Below are positions 46,875 to 56,732 of a stretch of DNA of 64,000 bases, piece after piece. Origin of the DNA: Pseudomonadaceae bacterium (GTDB lineage Bacteria; Pseudomonadota; Gammaproteobacteria; Pseudomonadales; Azotimanducaceae). A program made the position numbers and the translations under genes. The notes under the pieces were generated by a model. That model saw only the letters and a program-made list of their open reading frames with translations, did no database searches and was not told the origin of the DNA. Position 1 is the first letter of the stretch; each line of letters starts with the position of its first letter. Location of the stretch: NCBI GenBank assembly GCA_024743435.1, contig JANSWO010000012.1, forward strand, positions 62,001-126,000, read 5' to 3'.

Positions 46875-49800
46875 CCTCGAATATTCTCGTGTTGCCCGGC
46901 TTACCGGCGCTATCGTCGCATCGGTTGCGAGGGCTGTCTGAGGCCACCGGGCTATCCCGGCTGAGTGTTCACTGGCTGCACCTGGTGCAGTCGAGCCGGC
47001 CGCTGACGGACGATGAGCGGCGCGTGGTTGATGAGCTGTTGCACTACGGCCCCCGGGCCAGCGCAGATGATGGAGCCGTTGGTGAAGAGCAGGTCTTCGT
47101 TCTGCCGCGGCAAGGCACGATCACGCCCTGGTCCAGTAAAGCGACGGAGCTGTTTGCGCGCAGCGGTCTGGCCCCGGTCCTGCGTGTTGAGCGCGCGATG
47201 CGCTGGCGTTACTCCGGAAGTCTCACTGAGCCGGAGGCACTCTTCGATCGGATGACCCAGCGGTTGCTGCCCGCCATTGATGACAACGTTATTGAGGGGG
47301 TATTCCACGAGTCTCAACCAGCTCAGCTGCGGCGTGTGCCGTTGCTCGAAGAGGGCTTGCCCGCATTGGCTGCCGCAAACCGGGATTGGGGCCTGGCCCT
47401 GTCCGAAGATGAGATGGTGTATCTGGCGAAGGCCTACGAAGAGCTGGCCAGAAACCCGAGCGATGTCGAACTCATGATGTTCGCGCAAGCGAATTCCGAG
47501 CACTGCCGACACAAGATATTCAATGCTGACTGGAGCATCGACGGGGAGGCGGTCGAGCACTCCCTGTTCGGCATGATTCGAAACACGTTTGCGGCGATCA
47601 ATGGCGCGGGCGTGTTGAGCGCCTACTCCGATAACGCCGCTGTTATTGAGGGCCCCGCGGCACCTCGTTTCTTTGCGCAGCCGGACCATCGCTACCGATA
47701 TGTCGACGAGCCGGTGCACGTCTTGATGAAGGTAGAGACGCACAATCATCCAACTGGAATTGCGCCATATGCCGGCGCCGCCACCGGGTCCGGCGGTGAA
47801 ATCCGCGACGAGGGCGCTGTTGGTCGAGGCTCTAAACCGAAGGCAGGGCTGACTGGTTTCTCGACTTCACATTTGAATCTTCCGGGCTTCGAGATGCCGT
47901 GGGAAATCGGCACGCCAGTTCCTGGGCACATGGCAAGTGCTGCCGACATCATGCTCGAAGGGCCCATCGGTGGCGCAGGCTTCAACAACGAATTTGGCCG
48001 GCCTGCGCTCGCCGGTTACTTCCGAACCTTCGAACAAGCCAGAAGCGATGGCCGGGTAGCTGGTTACCACAAGCCCATCATGATCGCGGGTGGTCTTGGC
48101 AACATCCGGGATGAGCACGTTCATGCAACCGAAGTGCCGGTGGGCGCCAAGCTCATTGTGCTGGGTGGCCCGGCGATGTTGATCGGGCTGGGCGGTGGCG
48201 CGGCATCGAGTATGGCCAGTGGCGAGTCGTCGAGTGATCTGGATTTCGCTTCCGTTCAGCGTGACAACCCGGAAATGGAACGGCGCTGTCAGGAAGTTAT
48301 CGATGCCTGCTGGGCGCTCGGTGACGACAATCCCATTCGCCTGATCCACGACGTTGGCGCCGGAGGCTTGTCCAACGCGTTGCCCGAACTCGCCGGTGAT
48401 GCTGGCAGGGGAGGGCGCTTTGAGTTGCGAGCGGTACCCAGTGCTGACCGAGGTATGGCGCCTGTTGAGATCTGGTGCAACGAGGCGCAGGAACGCTATG
48501 TGCTCGCCGTTGCGCCGGAAGACCTGGCACGATTCGAGTCGCTGTGTGAGCGCGAGCGTTGTCCGTACGCGGTTGTTGGCGAGGCGACGGCGGATGCGCA
48601 TCTGTCGGTCACGGATTCGCTGTTGACCGAACAACCAGTAGATCTGCCGATGTCGGTGTTGTTCGGAAAGCCGCCCAAGATGTCTCGCAGTTTCGAGCGG
48701 CAGCCCATCGAACGGCCAGAGCTGGATTTGTCTGGCATCGATCTCGAAGAAGCTGTCGATCGCGTACTGCGCTTTCCGGCCGTTGCCAACAAGAGTTTCC
48801 TCATCACGATCGGTGATCGCAGTATCACCGGCTGCGTTGCTGGCGAGCAGATGGTTGGCCCCTATCAGGTTCCCGTAGGGGACTTTGCTTTGACGCTCGC
48901 GACCGTTGAATCAACGGCGGGCGAAGTGTTTGCGATGGGTGAGCGGTCGCCGCTCGCGCTCATCAACCCAGCAGCATCAGCACGGATGGCGGTTGCTGAG
49001 GCGCTTACGAATATTGTTGGCGCAGGCGTCTCGCGCGAACGCGTTGTGCTGTCGGCGAACTGGATGGCGGCCGCGGGTGAAAACGAAGACGAACAGGCGC
49101 TGTTTGACGGCGTCCGCGCAGTTGGCATGGAGTTCTGCCCTGCATTGGGAATCGCCATTCCGGTTGGCAAAGACAGCCTGTCCATGCGCTCTGCCTGGCA
49201 GAGCGACGGTGAGTCTTTTGAAGTGCGCTCGCCCATGACACTGATAGCTTCCGCGTTTGCACCGGTAGAGGACGTGCGTCGTGCCGTGACACCGCAGCTG
49301 ATCAGTAGTGAGGCGGTCGGCGAGATGACGATGCTGGTGCTCGTCGATATTGGCGGCTATCGCGACCGCCTGGGTGGCAGCGTTCTCGCTCAGGCATATG
49401 GCCAACTCGGTAACGAATGTCCTGATATCGATGATCCGATCGGCTTCCGGCTGTTCCTGGATGGCGTTGAAAGGCTGATCAGTGAGGGCCGGGTGATAGC
49501 CTGCCACGATCGCTCCGACGGCGGGTTGTTTGTCACCGTTGCTGAGATGATGTTTGCCTCTCGCGTGGGTGTACTGCTCGACCTTCAGGACGAAGACATT
49601 ATTGAGCAACTCTTCAGCGAGGAAGCCGGCCTCGTGATGCAGATCCGCTCGGCGGACTTTGACTACGTTCGAGAAGTGCTTTCCGAAGTGCTTGTCGCCT
49701 ACATCGGTGAGGTCACAGAGGATGAGTATCTTGTCATCGATGCCGATGCTGATGAGATTTTCCGGCGTTCAGGCCGGGAGCTTGAACAGCGGTGGTCTGA

Positions 49801-50737
49801 GCTCAGCCATCAGATGATGCGCCGGCGGGATAATCCTGACTGCGCGGATGAGTGGTTCGAAGGCCTGGCCGACGATTCAGACCCGGGCCTGCGCAGTGAG
49901 CCGAGTTTTGATGTTGCCGCCGAGTCTGAGGCCTGGGTTGCTGCGCCGTTTGTGAACGTTGGCGCCGAGCCGGAGATCGCGATTCTGCGCGAGCAGGGCG
50001 TGAACGGTCATGTCGAGATGGCGGCCGCGTTTGACCGGGCAGGCTTCCAGGCGGTTGACGTGCACATGAGCGATCTGGTGAGCGGCAGTGTGCGCCTGGC
50101 GGATTTCCCAGTGCTCGCAGCCTGTGGTGGTTTCAGCTACGGCGACGTTCTCGGTGCCGGTGGAGGCTGGGCGAAAGGCATACTGAACGATGAACGGTTG
50201 CGCGAGCAGTTCGCCAGCTATTTTGCTGGCTCCAAGCTCGCGCTAGGCATCTGCAACGGCTGTCAGATGATGGCCCAGCTCTCGCAGATCATTCCGGGTG
50301 CCGATGCTTGGCCAACGTTCGTGCGTAATCGAAGCGAGCAGTTTGAAGGCCGAACGTCACGAGTGCTTATCGAAGCCAGTGACAGTCCCTGGCTGACTGG
50401 CATGGCAGGCAGCGCGCTCAGTGTCGCGGTAGCTCATGGTGAGGGTAGAGCAGAGTTCGAGGGCCCCAACGACCTGGCGTCTTTGTCAGCGAGCGGGCAG
50501 GTCGCGCTTCGCTATGTGGATAACCGTGGCGAAATCGCTACGCGCTACCCGGCGAACCCGAACGGAAGCCCGGAAGGCGTTGCCGGTTTAACGGCTGCCG
50601 ATGGCCGTGTACTCATCATGATGCCGCACCCCGAGCGCGTGTATCGCAGTGTGCAGGGTTCGATTCGCAACCCGCAGTGGGGTGATGACTCGCCTTGGAT
50701 CACACTGTTTCGTAATGCGAGGCGTGCGTTGGGGTAG
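46871..50737 (+). CDS. purL: Phosphoribosylformylglycinamidine synthase, large form
   Basis: 1288 residues from GTG 46871, the single-chain form used by gammaproteobacteria. PurL makes FGAM from FGAR, glutamine and ATP. The FGAR/ATP domain has [20 protein letters not shown]; the paired PurM-like halves are visible; the C-terminal glutaminase has [14 protein letters not shown] with the nucleophile cysteine and the PHPERV site. The N-terminal PurS-like domain covers the first ~150 residues. The start overlaps the tadA stop (GTGA). Confidence 0.97.
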   Translation: MTSNILVLPGLPALSSHRLRGLSEATGLSRLSVHWLHLVQSSRPLTDDERRVVDELLHYGPRASADDGAVGEEQVFVLPRQGTITPWSSKATELFARSGLAPVLRVERAMRWRYSGSLTEPEALFDRMTQRLLPAIDDNVIEGVFHESQPAQLRRVPLLEEGLPALAAANRDWGLALSEDEMVYLAKAYEELARNPSDVELMMFAQANSEHCRHKIFNADWSIDGEAVEHSLFGMIRNTFAAINGAGVLSAYSDNAAVIEGPAAPRFFAQPDHRYRYVDEPVHVLMKVETHNHPTGIAPYAGAATGSGGEIRDEGAVGRGSKPKAGLTGFSTSHLNLPGFEMPWEIGTPVPGHMASAADIMLEGPIGGAGFNNEFGRPALAGYFRTFEQARSDGRVAGYHKPIMIAGGLGNIRDEHVHATEVPVGAKLIVLGGPAMLIGLGGGAASSMASGESSSDLDFASVQRDNPEMERRCQEVIDACWALGDDNPIRLIHDVGAGGLSNALPELAGDAGRGGRFELRAVPSADRGMAPVEIWCNEAQERYVLAVAPEDLARFESLCERERCPYAVVGEATADAHLSVTDSLLTEQPVDLPMSVLFGKPPKMSRSFERQPIERPELDLSGIDLEEAVDRVLRFPAVANKSFLITIGDRSITGCVAGEQMVGPYQVPVGDFALTLATVESTAGEVFAMGERSPLALINPAASARMAVAEALTNIVGAGVSRERVVLSANWMAAAGENEDEQALFDGVRAVGMEFCPALGIAIPVGKDSLSMRSAWQSDGESFEVRSPMTLIASAFAPVEDVRRAVTPQLISSEAVGEMTMLVLVDIGGYRDRLGGSVLAQAYGQLGNECPDIDDPIGFRLFLDGVERLISEGRVIACHDRSDGGLFVTVAEMMFASRVGVLLDLQDEDIIEQLFSEEAGLVMQIRSADFDYVREVLSEVLVAYIGEVTEDEYLVIDADADEIFRRSGRELEQRWSELSHQMMRRRDNPDCADEWFEGLADDSDPGLRSEPSFDVAAESEAWVAAPFVNVGAEPEIAILREQGVNGHVEMAAAFDRAGFQAVDVHMSDLVSGSVRLADFPVLAACGGFSYGDVLGAGGGWAKGILNDERLREQFASYFAGSKLALGICNGCQMMAQLSQIIPGADAWPTFVRNRSEQFEGRTSRVLIEASDSPWLTGMAGSALSVAVAHGEGRAEFEGPNDLASLSASGQVALRYVDNRGEIATRYPANPNGSPEGVAGLTAADGRVLIMMPHPERVYRSVQGSIRNPQWGDDSPWITLFRNARRALG

Positions 50738-50764
50738 GAGTTTGTGCCGGCGTAGCGGGCCGCT

Positions 50765-50860
50765 TTCTCTATTCCTTATCGCGGCTATTTCTCTGTCAGT
50801 TATCGCAGCGGTTTCTCTATCCGTCATCGCGGCGGTTTCTCTATCCGTCATCGCGAGCCG
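50765..50860. repeat. Four 24-bp tandem repeats
   Basis: Units begin TTCTCT at 50765, 50789, 50813 and 50837. Units 3 and 4 share TTCTCTATCCGTCATCGCG; units 1 and 2 are diverged. Each unit carries GTCATCGCG or a variant, the end sequence of the palindromic element that starts in the last unit. Confidence 0.88.
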
Positions 50861-50990
50861 AAGATTTCGCAGAAATCGGGAGGCGCGGCGATCTCTTTCA
50901 GCATTGGAGAGTTGGCTATCCGGCGTGAGATTGCCACACCACGCGGGTTCGCAATGACGGGATCGCGGTGGTTCGCAATGACGGGATCAG
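50846..50990. repeat. Palindromic interspersed element (GTCATTGCGAG type)
   Basis: The left end CGTCATCGCGAGCCGAAG...GGCGATCTC is mirrored by GAGATTGCC...GGTTCGCAATGACGGG, the arrangement of the widespread proteobacterial intergenic palindromes that start GTCATTGCGAG. The right end is duplicated in tandem (GGTTCGCAATGACGGGATC at 50946 and again at 50970, period 24). The same family recurs at 58.4-58.7 kb. Confidence 0.75.
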
Positions 50991-51055
50991 GGTTGATCGT
51001 CCTGCCGAATACTTCCCGCCGTCGCTGTCTCTATCCAGAGCAGCCAATGGCCGGT

Positions 51056-51538
51056 TCACACATCAGTCAGTTGCTTCTTGGCGCCACTCCAACCTTGGAA
51101 AAATGCCTCGTGGGCCTTGAATGACATGGCACCGTCGCGGCGGTAGTAGTCTGAAACCCAATCCAGAAGCATCGGAAGATTAGCATCCTGCGCCTGCTTG
51201 CTAGGGTATTTGTGTGGTTCCCAAGGCCGTTCCTGGCAATGTCGCCGGCAGGCCTCTTCGCCGGGCTCAAGCCAGATCAGCGTTGGTTCCAGGTCTGCCA
51301 CTGAATCGATTAGCGTCTCGTAGCAGCCCTCGATGATCCAGCCTGACAGGTGCTGCAATCGCTCGCGCAGCATCGCCTCTGAGTCTTCGCCTGGACGCGC
51401 GACGCCCGGTTGATCCGGCAGCCAGTACACTTCATCCAGGTCGATGGCCTCAAGGTTGTATTGCTCGGCCATCCACTTGGCCAGCGTCGACTTTCCCGAG
51501 CCGGAGTTTCCGATGATAGCGAAGCGCTTGCTATTCAA
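51056..51538 (-). CDS. Small P-loop NTPase, adenylate/shikimate-kinase-like
   Basis: 160 residues with Walker A GNSGSGKSTLAK at residues 10-21 and an acidic DLDEVYWLP segment after it, the pattern of small nucleoside or metabolite kinases and of FlaR/topology-modulation-type proteins. A candidate lid region with Arg/His residues (EEACRRHCQERPWEPHKYPS) lies near residue 100. It overlaps the Nudix gene by 4 bases on the same strand, so the two are translationally coupled. Substrate unknown. Confidence 0.65.
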   Translation of the reverse strand: MNSKRFAIIGNSGSGKSTLAKWMAEQYNLEAIDLDEVYWLPDQPGVARPGEDSEAMLRERLQHLSGWIIEGCYETLIDSVADLEPTLIWLEPGEEACRRHCQERPWEPHKYPSKQAQDANLPMLLDWVSDYYRRDGAMSFKAHEAFFQGWSGAKKQLTDV

Positions 51539-52077
51539 CGCCTGGCGGGCCTTACGATATCGGCGCTGTAGAGTGGAAAGCTACCGACTTTGCGATCTTC
51601 AAAATAGCGCTTGAGCGTTTCGCGAATCACCGGGAACGCGAGTTCGTCCCACGGTATGTCGGCTTCCTCAAAGAGCTCCACTTCGAGGCTCTCGATGCCG
51701 GATGAGTATTCCGCTTTCGGCATGTCGGCCAGATAAAACATGTAGACCTGGGAGATATGCGGCAGATTGAAGAGGGTGTACAGGTGTCGGGTTTCGACCA
51801 CCGCGTGTGCCTCTTCCCAGGTTTCTCGCACTGCACCGGCTTCGGTGGTTTCGCCGTTCTCCATGAATCCGGCGGGCAGTGTCCAGTAACCCAGGCGAGG
51901 CTCGATCGCACGTTTGCAGAGCAGCACGCGCGTGTCGATGATCGGTAGGCAGCCTGTGATGATGCGGGGGTTCTGATAGTGAATGGAGCCGCAGTCGTCA
52001 CAAACGTAACGCTCCTTATCATCACCTTCAGGAATCTTCCGGCTGACCGGCTGGGCGCAATCTGAGCAATAGTTCAT
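51535..52077 (-). CDS. Nudix hydrolase with zinc-ribbon N-terminus
   Basis: 180 residues from ATG 52077. The first 35 residues hold two CxxC pairs (CSDC and CDDC), a zinc-ribbon as in NudC-like and related Nudix proteins. The Nudix box is in PAGFMENGETTEAGAVRETW followed by EEAH, near residues 65-88. It should hydrolyse a nucleoside diphosphate linked to another moiety; NUDIX of this shape are often ADP-ribose- or NADH-type pyrophosphatases. The frame extends 11 residues further up without ribosome site. Confidence 0.85.
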   Translation of the reverse strand: MNYCSDCAQPVSRKIPEGDDKERYVCDDCGSIHYQNPRIITGCLPIIDTRVLLCKRAIEPRLGYWTLPAGFMENGETTEAGAVRETWEEAHAVVETRHLYTLFNLPHISQVYMFYLADMPKAEYSSGIESLEVELFEEADIPWDELAFPVIRETLKRYFEDRKVGSFPLYSADIVRPARR

Positions 52078-52153
52078 CGGCGCAGTATAGGCGCGCGCCG
52101 GCGCGAGCACGACTGCGGCGCGCTGCCGTCTTTGGATTTACGTCGCCGATTTC

Positions 52154-52534
52154 CTAAGGAACAGAGTCCTCTTCGGGTCGCCTGCGCAAGTGCAGCGGAA
52201 TAACCTTGGCGCTCGGAGCGCTCGTATCGGCCTCACCGATGACGGCCCCAAGAACATTAGGGTGGGTCTCCGGAGCTACCATCGAGCGATGTAACTCGGC
52301 GAGCGATTGACACATCATCTCGGAGATTTGAATGCAGGCAGACAACGGCGTCGTGGCCCGTCTGCGTACGGCGTCGACACGAAATTGCACGCCGGCGAGA
52401 CGCCTTCGCATGTTTTCGTCACTGCTGCTCTCAATGACACTCTGAACCATTGACTGCCTCAGGGCTTCGAGGCGTTCGGGGTCATTTCGGGCCATATCCA
52501 CCAGGACATCAAACTCTGGCAGGCTAGGTTGCAT
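52154..52534 (-). CDS. DUF3135 family protein
   Basis: 126 residues. The beginning LPEFDVLVDMARNDPERLEALR and middle RRRLAGVQFRVDAVRRRATTPLSACIQISEMM match my recollection of the DUF3135 family of small gammaproteobacterial proteins, which has no assigned function. It is mostly helical with a polar tail and no signal or membrane segment. Divergent from the carbonic-anhydrase-like gene with an 86-base gap. Confidence 0.65.
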   Translation of the reverse strand: MQPSLPEFDVLVDMARNDPERLEALRQSMVQSVIESSSDENMRRRLAGVQFRVDAVRRRATTPLSACIQISEMMCQSLAELHRSMVAPETHPNVLGAVIGEADTSAPSAKVIPLHLRRRPEEDSVP

Positions 52535-52620
52535 TGTGTAACTCTCGTTTTTTCCCCAGAGACCGACTATGTCGCGAGCAGCTCTCTGGGCCTATGAGGA
52601 AATAGTAAGGAAATTGTTCT

Positions 52621-53157
52621 GTGATCTATGAGTTTGATGGCCATCGGGTTGTTGCGGAGGGTGATGCCTGGATTGCCGAGTCGGCTGATGTCATCGGCCG
52701 GGTGCGCCTGAAGCACAATGCAAGCATCTGGTTTGGCGCCGTGCTGCGGGGTGATGTCGAAGACATCGTCATCGGGGAAGCGAGCAACATTCAGGACGGC
52801 TCCGTGCTACACGCGGACCCGGGTACGCCGTTGATCGTTGGCGACTATGTGACGGTTGGGCACCAGGTGATGCTGCACGGCTGCACAATTGGCGATAACT
52901 CGCTCATCGGGATCAATGCGGTAGTTCTGAACGGCGCAAAGATCGGCAAGAACTGTCTCATCGGTGCCAACTCACTCATCCCTGAAAACAAAGAGATACC
53001 GGACAACTCGATGGTTCTGGGCTCGCCCGGAAAAATCGTCCGCCAGATTACCGATGCTCAGGCGGCGGGATTGCGCGCATCGGCAGAGCACTATGTGGCG
53101 AATAGCCAGCGCTTCGCTAGCACGTTGGCGGCGCAGGACGCCCTCGACAAGCCATGA
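52621..53157 (+). CDS. Gamma-carbonic-anhydrase-like hexapeptide protein
   Basis: 178 residues from GTG 52621. Left-handed beta-helix hexapeptide repeats run through the protein ([41 protein letters not shown]). Three candidate zinc histidines appear in VLHAD, VGHQ and MLHG, as in YrdA/CaiE/gamma-CA proteins. Family members may hydrate CO2 or have other roles. It overlaps purT by 4 bases (ATGA), suggesting translational coupling. Confidence 0.85.
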   Translation: MIYEFDGHRVVAEGDAWIAESADVIGRVRLKHNASIWFGAVLRGDVEDIVIGEASNIQDGSVLHADPGTPLIVGDYVTVGHQVMLHGCTIGDNSLIGINAVVLNGAKIGKNCLIGANSLIPENKEIPDNSMVLGSPGKIVRQITDAQAAGLRASAEHYVANSQRFASTLAAQDALDKP

Positions 53158-54350
53158 CCGTCTCGATTGGCACACCCGGCTCGGACTCAGCTACCCGGGT
53201 AATGCTGCTGGGCAGCGGCGAGCTTGGCAAAGAAGTTGTGATCGAGTTGCAGCGGCTCGGCGTAGAAGTCATTGCGGTAGACCGGTACGAGTCTGCGCCC
53301 GCCATGCAGGTGGCCCACCGCGCGCACGTTATCGATATGCGTGATGGCGATGCACTGGCGGCCGTGATCAAAGTCGAGAAGCCTCACCTGGTTGTGCCGG
53401 AGATCGAGGCAATCGCCACCGACAAGTTGCTGCAGCTCGAAGCTGAAGGATTGAAGGTCATACCGACCGCTCGTGCCGCTCGTCTCACCATGGACAGAGA
53501 GGGCATCCGGAGGTTGGCCGCGGAGGATCTGGGGGTGCGCACCTCCCCGTATCGATTTGCCGCCACTGAAGAGGCGTTTGTCGCGGCGGTGGCGAAAGTC
53601 GGCACGCCCTGTGTCGTGAAGCCAGTGATGAGTTCTTCCGGTAAAGGCCAATCCACGGTGCGAGATGACGCCTCGGCGCTCGATGCCTGGACGTACGCAC
53701 AACAAGGCGCTCGTGGTAGCAAAGAAGGTGAGGCCAGCGCGGTGATTGTTGAGGGTTTTGTAGATTTTGACTACGAGATCACGCTGCTCACCGTTCGCCA
53801 CAGCGCGGGTGTGAGTTTCTGCGCACCGATTGGCCACCGGCAGGAAGGGGGCGACTATCAGGAGTCCTGGCAGCCACAACCCATGACGGACAATGCGCTC
53901 AACGAGTGCCAGCGGATAGCAGACGAGGTCACGCGAGCTCTCGGTGGCTACGGTCTGTTCGGTGTTGAGTTCTTCATCAAGGGCGACGATGTCTATTTCA
54001 GCGAGGTGAGTCCTCGGCCTCACGACACGGGAATGGTGACGCTGATCAGCCAGAATCTGTCGGAGTTTGCTCTGCACGCGCGGGCGATTCTGGGACTACC
54101 GGTACCGGCTATTCGGCAGTATGGGCCGGCGGCCTCGGCGGTCATTGGTGTAACCGGGCATTCGGACAAAGTGAGTTTCCACAATCTGGATGCTGCGCTG
54201 GCGGAGGCCGATACTGACGTCCGCCTGTTCGGCAAACCCGAGGTCGCGGGCGAACGGCGAATGGGTGTTGCATTGGCGTTGGCGGATACCGTTGATGACG
54301 CCCGCGCCCAGGCGGCTCGCGTGGCATCAGATGTAAGGGTGAGTCTCTAG
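53154..54350 (+). CDS. purT: Formate-dependent phosphoribosylglycinamide formyltransferase
   Basis: 398 residues. PurT is an ATP-grasp enzyme that makes FGAR from GAR, formate and ATP, the folate-independent alternative to PurN. Signatures: [20 protein letters not shown], the ATP-grasp loop [15 protein letters not shown], and [30 protein letters not shown] 53154 lies in the end of the preceding gene. PurN is not in this window, so it is not known whether both routes exist. Confidence 0.96.
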   Translation: MTVSIGTPGSDSATRVMLLGSGELGKEVVIELQRLGVEVIAVDRYESAPAMQVAHRAHVIDMRDGDALAAVIKVEKPHLVVPEIEAIATDKLLQLEAEGLKVIPTARAARLTMDREGIRRLAAEDLGVRTSPYRFAATEEAFVAAVAKVGTPCVVKPVMSSSGKGQSTVRDDASALDAWTYAQQGARGSKEGEASAVIVEGFVDFDYEITLLTVRHSAGVSFCAPIGHRQEGGDYQESWQPQPMTDNALNECQRIADEVTRALGGYGLFGVEFFIKGDDVYFSEVSPRPHDTGMVTLISQNLSEFALHARAILGLPVPAIRQYGPAASAVIGVTGHSDKVSFHNLDAALAEADTDVRLFGKPEVAGERRMGVALALADTVDDARAQAARVASDVRVSL

Positions 54351-54871
54351 CTACCGGACCTGCTTGGACCTGCCAGTAGTGGTGCCGCGCAGGCAACATC
54401 AGCGAGTGGCTTGTCGATGCTGACGATGGTGTCTATCATCCGAAGTATGTCCGTAAGCCCACTCAATCTTTCAATCGGCTCAATCAGCGCATTGCCTGTC
54501 TGTGCGTCGTATGCGAGCCACGCGATCAGCGCCTCCGCTGACCTCGCGCGCTTGAGTTTGGCCGCTACGTCTTTGTTGTCTGTGCTCGGTCTGTTTTCCT
54601 TGCTCGCGGTTCCCGCAGCGATTGCAACGCAGCCTCTGCTTGCGCTATCTCTGCCCGCTCTGGCGCTTCTGCCGGGGTAACCGGCACACAATTCTCTACA
54701 GGGCCCCTTTGCCCAATCGACCCACTGAAACAGACGTTGAACTCCCGATATTCGTGCGTTCTCCCCATGCTTCGCCTGCGCAATCGAGACGCGGCTGGCA
54801 AGTCTGTCTAACAGTCATTATCGTGCGATTCTCGCCGCCGCCGCGGATGAAGGTCGCCAGGAGAGAGAAAC
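54351..54871. other. Stretch without a confident gene before leuA
   Basis: 521 bases. On the minus strand two overlapping open frames exist: 54565-54801 (residues such as AEAPERAEIAQAEAALQSL) and 54347-54691 (KLKRARSAEALIAWLAYDAQ...). Read one after the other, with a frame change near 54590, they could be a broken short gene, but neither resembles anything I know and neither has a clear ribosome site. No hairpin-leader or T-box is apparent upstream of leuA; only the AGGAGAGAG ribosome site before it. Confidence 0.5.
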
Positions 54872-56569
54872 ATGTCCGCTAACCGTGCCCAGCCTCGAGG
54901 CCGAGCTGCCGGCAAAATGCCGTTCGAAAAATACCGCGCCTTCAAGCCGATCTCGCTTCCGGATCGGCAGTGGCCATCAAAGGTGCTGGATCAGCCGCCG
55001 CGCTGGTGCAGCGTCGATCTTCGAGATGGCAATCAGGCTCTGATCGATCCGATGAACGTCGATGAAAAGCTGCGTATGTGGGATCTTCTCCTTGAGGTAG
55101 GCCTGTCCGAAGTGGAAGTGGGCTTTCCGTCAGCGTCGCAACCGGATTTCGATTTCATTCGCAAGATCATCGACGAGGACCTCATTCCTGATGGGGTGGC
55201 GGTGCAGGTGTTGTGTCAGGCGCGACGCGAGCTGATTGACAAGACCTGCGAAGCACTCGACGGTGCCAAAGATGTCATTTTCCATCTCTACAACTCCACC
55301 TCCGAGCTGCAGCGGCGTGTGGTATTTCAGATGGATCGGTCTGGGATTGTCGATCTGGCGGTGCAGGGCACTGAGATCGTCAAAGAGGGGCTCAAGGATT
55401 TCCCCGGCCATGTAACGCTCGAATACTCACCCGAGAGTTTTACTGGTACGGAACTGGATTTTGCGGTTGATATCTGTGCGTCGGTTGCCGATACCTGGGG
55501 CGCTACCGCTGATGAACCGATGATCATCAATCTGCCGTCCACGGTTGAGATGTCGATGCCGAATGTCTATGCAGATCAGATCGAATGGTTCTGCCGGAAC
55601 TTCCCCGGACGCGATCGCATCGTGGTGAGTCTGCATACGCATAACGATCGCGGCACCGGCGTTGCCGCGACGGAAATGGGCATTCTCGCGGGCGCCCAGC
55701 GGATAGAGGGCACGCTGTTCGGCAATGGTGAACGCACCGGCAACTGCGACATTGTCAACGTTGCCATGAACCTGTTCAGCCAGGGCGTAGACCCGGAGCT
55801 GGATTTTCGAGACATGCCGCGTATTCGCAAAACGGTTGAAGAGATCAACAAACTGGTGGTGCCGGAGCGTCACCCCTACGCGGGTGAGCTGGTCTTTACT
55901 GCGTTCTCCGGATCGCATCAGGATGCGATTAAGAAAGGCATTTCGAAGCTCGACGGCGCACAGTGGGAAGTGCCCTACCTGCCGATCGATCCAGCGGATG
56001 TAGGCTCGTCGTATCGCGAAGCGGTTCGGGTCAACTCTCAGTCTGGTAAAGGCGGGACAGGTTTTATCCTCGAGGAGTACTTCGGAATTTCGCTGCCGCG
56101 GCCGATGCTCGTCGAGTTTTCAGGGCAGGTGCAGCGCCTCACCGAACAGCTCGATCGCGAGATCAAGCCGGACGAAATCTTTGAGGCGTTGGTGGCTGAG
56201 TACGTACGCGAATCTGGCCCGTACAAACTGATTTCCTACGATTTGCTGGGCAGCCAGGATTCAGCCCAGCGCTGTGTTGCCAAGATCGAAGTGGCCGATC
56301 AGGCCATGACCATAGATGGAGAGGGCAGTGGTCCCATTGAAGCGTTCGTGAATTCGCTCGTCGAAACGCTGAATGAGCCGCTGAACATCGTGGACTACCA
56401 CGAGCACGCTCTGTCCTCAGGCAAAGACGCCAAAGCGATCTGCCTGCTGGCGATAGATGGCGATGGCGGCCAGCCTGTTTACGGAATAGGGCTTTCGCGC
56501 AATACCATCACCTCTTCGCTGGCGGCCATCGTATCTGCGATGAATCGCCGCTGGAGCGCTGTGAGATAG
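54872..56569 (+). CDS. leuA: 2-isopropylmalate synthase
   Basis: 565 residues. LeuA condenses acetyl-CoA with 2-ketoisovalerate, the first step of leucine synthesis. This is the longer form (as in Pseudomonas and actinobacteria), starting MPFEKYRAFKPISLPDRQWPS inside the protein. Catalytic motifs: DLRDGNQALIDP near residue 50, HTHNDRGTGVA, and GERTGNCDIVNVA. The C-terminal regulatory domain (about 430-565) should bind leucine for feedback. ATG 54872 has a strong AGGAGAGAG ribosome site. Confidence 0.96.
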   Translation: MSANRAQPRGRAAGKMPFEKYRAFKPISLPDRQWPSKVLDQPPRWCSVDLRDGNQALIDPMNVDEKLRMWDLLLEVGLSEVEVGFPSASQPDFDFIRKIIDEDLIPDGVAVQVLCQARRELIDKTCEALDGAKDVIFHLYNSTSELQRRVVFQMDRSGIVDLAVQGTEIVKEGLKDFPGHVTLEYSPESFTGTELDFAVDICASVADTWGATADEPMIINLPSTVEMSMPNVYADQIEWFCRNFPGRDRIVVSLHTHNDRGTGVAATEMGILAGAQRIEGTLFGNGERTGNCDIVNVAMNLFSQGVDPELDFRDMPRIRKTVEEINKLVVPERHPYAGELVFTAFSGSHQDAIKKGISKLDGAQWEVPYLPIDPADVGSSYREAVRVNSQSGKGGTGFILEEYFGISLPRPMLVEFSGQVQRLTEQLDREIKPDEIFEALVAEYVRESGPYKLISYDLLGSQDSAQRCVAKIEVADQAMTIDGEGSGPIEAFVNSLVETLNEPLNIVDYHEHALSSGKDAKAICLLAIDGDGGQPVYGIGLSRNTITSSLAAIVSAMNRRWSAVR

Positions 56570-56732
56570 CGCAGAAGACTCCGATAGGCTTCTCTGCGCT
56601 TTGGTGCAGGTTGTCACCTTTGAGATGGAGGTTTCATCTACGGGTCACGCAGGCTACATGTTGTGAGCCCACGGTGTGTTCACCGACGCCCAATCGCGTC
56701 GAGTGCACAATCAACACTGTGGAGTTCACACA

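Larger units (their letters stand above)
50738..51055. other. Gene-free stretch after purL, repeat-filled
   Basis: No gene is supported. A plus-strand frame through it encodes SLSVIAAV-type reiterations that come from the tandem repeat and has no family match; the minus frame is equally repetitive (MTDRETAA...). The stretch holds the 24-bp repeats and the palindromic element listed separately, ending in about 65 bases of unremarkable sequence. Confidence 0.7.

Noticed and set aside
50765-50860. CRISPR or a repeat protein (SLSVIAAV)
   Set aside because: There are no spacers; the frame has no start or homology, and the units are ends of a palindromic element.
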